Part shown: in pieces, positions 60,854 through 64,000 of the stretch
Position numbering within the stretch: position 1 is the first letter of the stretch
How the letters are laid out: every line of letters begins with the position of its first letter
Assembly (NCBI RefSeq): GCF_043678055.1
Contig: NZ_JBHEQA010000006.1
Span: 1 to 64,000 of the forward strand
Direction of reading: 5' to 3'
DNA length: 64,000 nucleotides
Origin: Spongiimicrobium salis
GTDB taxonomy: Bacteria; Bacteroidota; Bacteroidia; Flavobacteriales; Flavobacteriaceae
Translations under genes and position numbers: made by a program
Notes under the pieces: generated by a model
What the model saw: the letters and a program-made list of their open reading frames with translations, nothing else
Told to the model about the DNA's origin: nothing
Database searches by the model: none

Positions 60854-61237
60854 ATGAAAACAATTACAAAACTATTTTTCAGTCTATTTCTTCTTATAGG
60901 AGTCAACAGCTTTGCTCAACAAAATACGAGTACTTCTGTAGAAAGTGCCATAACAAGTTTAGAAGTTAAAGTAACGGAAATCGAAGAATTGGAAACGTTG
61001 GATTGGGACGATATGTTTCAAGTATTCGATGGGAATGCTGCACACCAACCTATAGAAATTGCCCTTGTCATCGATGGGGATTTTAAAAAGAAATCGTTGG
61101 GAGACGCCAAGGTCACTTTCTCCAATTTCAACATAAGGCTTAACGGAATTCAAGAAAATAGAACTCAATTAAGAGAATCTATGAAAGAGGGAACAGCAAA
61201 AATCAGGACCTATCTAAAGGAGTTTACCGCAAAATAA
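60854..61237 (+). CDS. small secreted protein of unknown function
   Basis: This 127-aa protein has a signal peptide (about 1-21, GVNSFAQ). The mature part is acidic and mixed alpha/beta (LEVKVTEIEELETLDWDDMF, IALVIDGDFKKK) with a helical C-terminus. I recognise no family. It is the first gene of a plus-strand cluster with the GLPGLI and protease-like genes (24 bp to the next) and follows the GTTAAC repeats, so it is likely controlled by the adjacent two-component system. Confidence 0.7.
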   Translation: MKTITKLFFSLFLLIGVNSFAQQNTSTSVESAITSLEVKVTEIEELETLDWDDMFQVFDGNAAHQPIEIALVIDGDFKKKSLGDAKVTFSNFNIRLNGIQENRTQLRESMKEGTAKIRTYLKEFTAK

Positions 61238-61261
61238 TTTTATAAAACGAATACGAAAACC

Positions 61262-62107
61262 ATGAAAACATTAGCTCATATTTTAATTGTTACCGCAATT
61301 CTGATCAGTTCAAAACTCAATGCCCAGAATTTTAAAGGAATAGCAACCTATAAGACATCTTCCAGCATTGATATTAAAATGGACAGTACGCAAGTGCCCA
61401 ATGCGCAGATGGATGAAATACAGGCCATGCTCAAAAAAGCCATGCAGAAAGAATTTGAATTGCAATTCAACGCTTCGGAATCTACATGGAAAGAGGCCGA
61501 AAGCCTTGGGGGAGCTGCTCCGGGGAATTCTAATGTAAAGTTGGTCATCTCTGGCTTTGGAGGGGGAGATGGAGCCTTATATAAAAATACAAAAGACAAA
61601 AGAAGAGTGGAATCTACCGATCTTTTCGGGAAACAATTTCTGATCAAAGACAGCCTAAATGTGTATGAATGGGAATTGGGAAGTGAAACCAAACAAATTG
61701 GACAATATACCTGTTATAAGGCTACCATGACCAGAGAGGTGAATTCGTTTCAGATTACACAAAAGGACGATGGAACTTCCGATGAAAAAAAAGAAACCAA
61801 AATGCAAACTACAACGGCTTGGTACACCCCTGAAATTCCTGTAAACCATGGCCCGGAGCGTTATTGGGGATTGCCAGGGCTGATATTGGAGGTCAATAAC
61901 GGCAATAGGGTGTTGATTTGCAGTAAAATCGTATTAAACCCAAAAGAAGAAATCGTTATTGCTCCGCCTACAAAAGGGAAAGAAATTACCAGTAAAGCGT
62001 TTGAGGAAATCGCAAGGGAAAAAGCCAAGGAAATGGAAAAAATGTATAATGGAGGCGGACGTAAAAAAGGAACAAATTCCAGCTTCTCCATCAAAATAAG
62101 TGGTTAG
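61262..62107 (+). CDS. GLPGLI family protein
   Basis: This 281-aa protein has a signal peptide (to about 21, SKLNAQ). The family signature appears as YWGLPGLILEVNNGN near 200-214, preceded by TTAWYTPEIPVNHGPE. The mature chain is beta-rich and the C-terminus (GGGRKKGTNSS) is basic. GLPGLI proteins are Bacteroidota-specific envelope proteins of unknown function, often next to TonB-dependent receptor-like genes, as here. Confidence 0.9.
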   Translation: MKTLAHILIVTAILISSKLNAQNFKGIATYKTSSSIDIKMDSTQVPNAQMDEIQAMLKKAMQKEFELQFNASESTWKEAESLGGAAPGNSNVKLVISGFGGGDGALYKNTKDKRRVESTDLFGKQFLIKDSLNVYEWELGSETKQIGQYTCYKATMTREVNSFQITQKDDGTSDEKKETKMQTTTAWYTPEIPVNHGPERYWGLPGLILEVNNGNRVLICSKIVLNPKEEIVIAPPTKGKEITSKAFEEIAREKAKEMEKMYNGGGRKKGTNSSFSIKISG

Positions 62108-62172
62108 TCAAAAATGTGGATTTTCTGTGCATTTAGTATCTTATGGTTCATTTAAACTACATCAATCAAAAA

Positions 62173-63336
62173 ATGAAGAACGTCATCACTCTAGGAATCT
62201 TCCTATTCATAGGAATACTGAATGCACAGTTAACCACAATCCCCTTTGAAGAAAATAACCTTGTTTTTATTAAAGTAAAGGTCAATGATCAAGAAGAAGC
62301 TTTGAATTTTGTATTCGATACGGGAGCCACAACAACCGTTTTGGATAAGAAGGTAGCACAGCGCCTGGGAATTCAACCAACGGCCACCACCTATGCTCAA
62401 GGCACAGCAGGTTCTCAAAAATATGAAATAGCCCAAAGGCAGAAGATTAAAATCCAAAACCTGAACCTCGAAGGAATTCGTCTGGTCTTGGTAGATTTAG
62501 AGGAATTGGAACAGCGGACCGGCGTAGCTTTGGAGGGTATTATTGGATACGATATCCTAAGGAGGTACGTTACGCAATTCAATTTTAAGGAAAAAACAAT
62601 TTCCTTGTACGAGCATATCGATGAGGTTCCTTTTTTGGAAGATCATAAACAGTTTCCCATGACCTTTAAAAATACTTCTATCCCTCTTGTAGGCCTGGAA
62701 TATACCCTTGCTGATGGAAAAAAACTTCAAGGGGATTTTTTATTCGATAGTGGAGCCAATCTTACGGTTTTGTTCAATACGCCCTATGCAAAGAAGAATC
62801 GGTTGCAGCGCAAAGTAGGAAAGACCATAACGGGAAAAGCTAGGGGGCTTACAAAATCTTCTGCCTTTATTATGGGAAGTATTGAAGGTTTAACATTGTT
62901 CGATTATACTTTTGGAAATATGCCCGTACAATTGGCCACCACGAATACCGGAGTTTCTGGCTCCAAACGCTATGCAGGAATTCTAGGGGCTAAGATCATC
63001 AATAGACTGGATATGGTATTGGACTATGCAGGAGGACATTTTTACTTTAAACCCAATACGAATTTTGAAAAACCTTTTGAATTTCCCTTGAGTGGCTTTA
63101 CCATAGAGAAAAGAGATGGAAGGGTCTATATCGAAACCCTTGTGGAAGGAAGCAATGCGCAACAAAAAGGTGTTGAAGAAAAGGATGAATTGCTGGGCAT
63201 TGATGGGGTTTCGGAACCCAATTTAAGAACCTATCGAAAATTACTAAAAAAAGAAGGTCATACCGTAAAATTAAAATTGAAAACGCCATCCGGTACAATT
63301 AAAGAAGTAGACATTCAACTAAAACGCTTGATCTAA
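62173..63336 (+). CDS. aspartyl protease-like protein with PDZ domain
   Basis: This 387-aa protein has a signal peptide (to about 18, GILNAQ). Two retropepsin/pepsin-like lobes each have an active-site motif: FVFDTGATTTVLD near 45-57 and FLFDSGANLTVL near 190-201. A PDZ domain follows at about 300-380 (VYIETLVEGSNAQQKGVEEKDELLGIDG). It probably acts in the periplasm or at the surface. The start ATG at 62173 directly precedes the signal peptide; an earlier ATG (62143) adds ten polar residues. It is part of the GLPGLI cluster. Confidence 0.85.
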   Translation: MKNVITLGIFLFIGILNAQLTTIPFEENNLVFIKVKVNDQEEALNFVFDTGATTTVLDKKVAQRLGIQPTATTYAQGTAGSQKYEIAQRQKIKIQNLNLEGIRLVLVDLEELEQRTGVALEGIIGYDILRRYVTQFNFKEKTISLYEHIDEVPFLEDHKQFPMTFKNTSIPLVGLEYTLADGKKLQGDFLFDSGANLTVLFNTPYAKKNRLQRKVGKTITGKARGLTKSSAFIMGSIEGLTLFDYTFGNMPVQLATTNTGVSGSKRYAGILGAKIINRLDMVLDYAGGHFYFKPNTNFEKPFEFPLSGFTIEKRDGRVYIETLVEGSNAQQKGVEEKDELLGIDGVSEPNLRTYRKLLKKEGHTVKLKLKTPSGTIKEVDIQLKRLI

Positions 63337-63360
63337 AGCGACAAAAAAGCAATCAAAAAA

Positions 63361-64000
63361 ATGAAGAGAATATACATGCTCCTATTTATAGGACTGGGAT
63401 ACTTTTGTCCAAATCTTAATGCCCAATCGGTTACCGTTGAGGGGGTCGTAAAAGATTCTTTGAATCAGCCCTTGGAATTGGCAAATGTCATTGCTATTAA
63501 TAAAAACAGTAAGGGAATTGCTTCCTACGGCATTACGGATAGTGATGGCCGCTACCGACTTTCCTTAAAAATAGATAGTTTATATACCCTTCGCGTGAGT
63601 TACCTGGGTTTTGAGACCTGGGAGAAAGAAATACAACCAAAATCCAAAGAAAAGATCACTCAGGATATTGTATTAAAAGCGGCTGCCAATGAATTGGAGG
63701 GAGTAGAATTGGTACAAGAACTACCGATCAGTGTTTCCGGAGATACCATCATCTATAAAGCGGATGCCTTTACCGATGGTAAGGAGAAAAAATTGGAACA
63801 AGTCTTGGAGAAACTGCCCGGTTTTGAAGTAGGCGAGGACGGACAAGTAAAAGTGCAAGGGAAATCGGTGAGCAAAGTATTGGTAGAGGGGAAAGAGTTC
63901 TTTGATGGAGATACCAAGATGGCTACAAAAAATTTACCTGCGAACGCAGTGGATAAAGTAGAGCTGCTACGAAACTTCAACGATGTAAGTCCTTTAAAAG
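63361..64000 (+). CDS. TonB-receptor-like outer-membrane protein (partial, runs off the window)
   Basis: The ATG at 63361 opens a frame of 213 codons with no stop before the window end. A signal peptide (to about 22, NLNAQ) is followed by a carboxypeptidase-like regulatory domain (VEGVVKDSLNQPLELANVIAIN, VSYLGFETWEKEI), then the start of a plug-like domain (LEQVLEKLPGFEVGEDGQVKVQGKSV..., KVLVEGKEFFDGDTKMA). The receptor-like partner of GLPGLI proteins has this form. It starts 24 bp after the protease gene. Confidence 0.85.
   Translation, partial: MKRIYMLLFIGLGYFCPNLNAQSVTVEGVVKDSLNQPLELANVIAINKNSKGIASYGITDSDGRYRLSLKIDSLYTLRVSYLGFETWEKEIQPKSKEKITQDIVLKAAANELEGVELVQELPISVSGDTIIYKADAFTDGKEKKLEQVLEKLPGFEVGEDGQVKVQGKSVSKVLVEGKEFFDGDTKMATKNLPANAVDKVELLRNFNDVSPLK

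Noticed and set aside
1..64000. CRISPR array, rRNA operon, riboswitch
   Set aside because: I looked for regularly spaced short repeats, rRNA signatures and common riboswitch cores and saw none in this window.

Overview
The window looks like a chromosomal segment of a marine-type Flavobacteriaceae bacterium (Bacteroidota). The grounds are the gene order pdxJ/CBS/nadK/DUF6089/uppS/bamA/ompH/ompH/murI, a type IX secretion sorting domain on an amylase, GLPGLI and DUF5686 proteins, a folK-deoxynucleoside kinase fusion, A-rich leaders with few strong Shine-Dalgarno sites, and promoters of the TTTG / TAnnTTTG type. I could run no searches, so family names rest on motif recognition.

Positions 1-5200 are accessory and visibly richer in A+T. 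Reading leftward on the minus strand there is a tyrosine recombinase (4058-5194), a possible attI-like site (about 3970-3990), and then at least three gene cassettes, each closed by an attC-like element. These are a retron-type reverse transcriptase with an XRE regulator and a small unknown gene (site at 1903-2031), a DUF4844-like lipoprotein (site at 860-1053), and a TspO/MBR membrane protein (site at 70-262). A fourth cassette starts at the left edge. The three sites share a fold rather than a sequence: outer boxes GYTAAC/GTTRGC, an asymmetric 6/3-nt internal loop and a 16-18 bp stem. Many stem mismatches pair as G.T only on the plus strand, which is the cassette bottom strand. That is how integron attC sites behave, so I read this as an integron-like system in a flavobacterium, and it is the most interesting part of the window.

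From 5327 to about 15.6 kb lies backbone: tRNA-Leu and tRNA-Gly, mutS, an rRNA/tRNA methyltransferase, folK-dNK, sppA, a queuosine-precursor transporter and an AsmA protein. At 15742-18335 is a small type VI secretion island: a long TssD (Hcp) and, convergent to it, a putative lipase effector with a small membrane protein that may be its immunity partner. Then come DUF2797, GH3, a small hydrolase, the proteostasis group clpX/clpP/tig, a phage-holin-family membrane protein, a GDSL lipoprotein, an esterase and pdxJ. The envelope-biogenesis run CBS-nadK-DUF6089-uppS-bamA-ompH-ompH-murI occupies 28.8-37.0 kb.

From 37 to 54 kb are folA, a class V aminotransferase, a glycogen-binding-like domain protein, DUF427, the ergothioneine pair egtB-egtD, a secreted GH13 amylase, thyA, a CNT nucleoside transporter, a bifunctional nuclease, etfA/etfB and divergent pdhB (separated by a 48-bp palindrome), and a DUF5686 outer-membrane protein. 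From 53.7 kb a soluble and a membrane pyrophosphatase sit side by side, followed by a hydrolase and a deoxynucleoside kinase. A histidine kinase/response regulator pair faces a cluster of a small secreted protein, a GLPGLI protein, an aspartyl-protease/PDZ protein and a truncated TonB-receptor-like protein; three GTTAAC repeats at exact 10-bp spacing lie between them.
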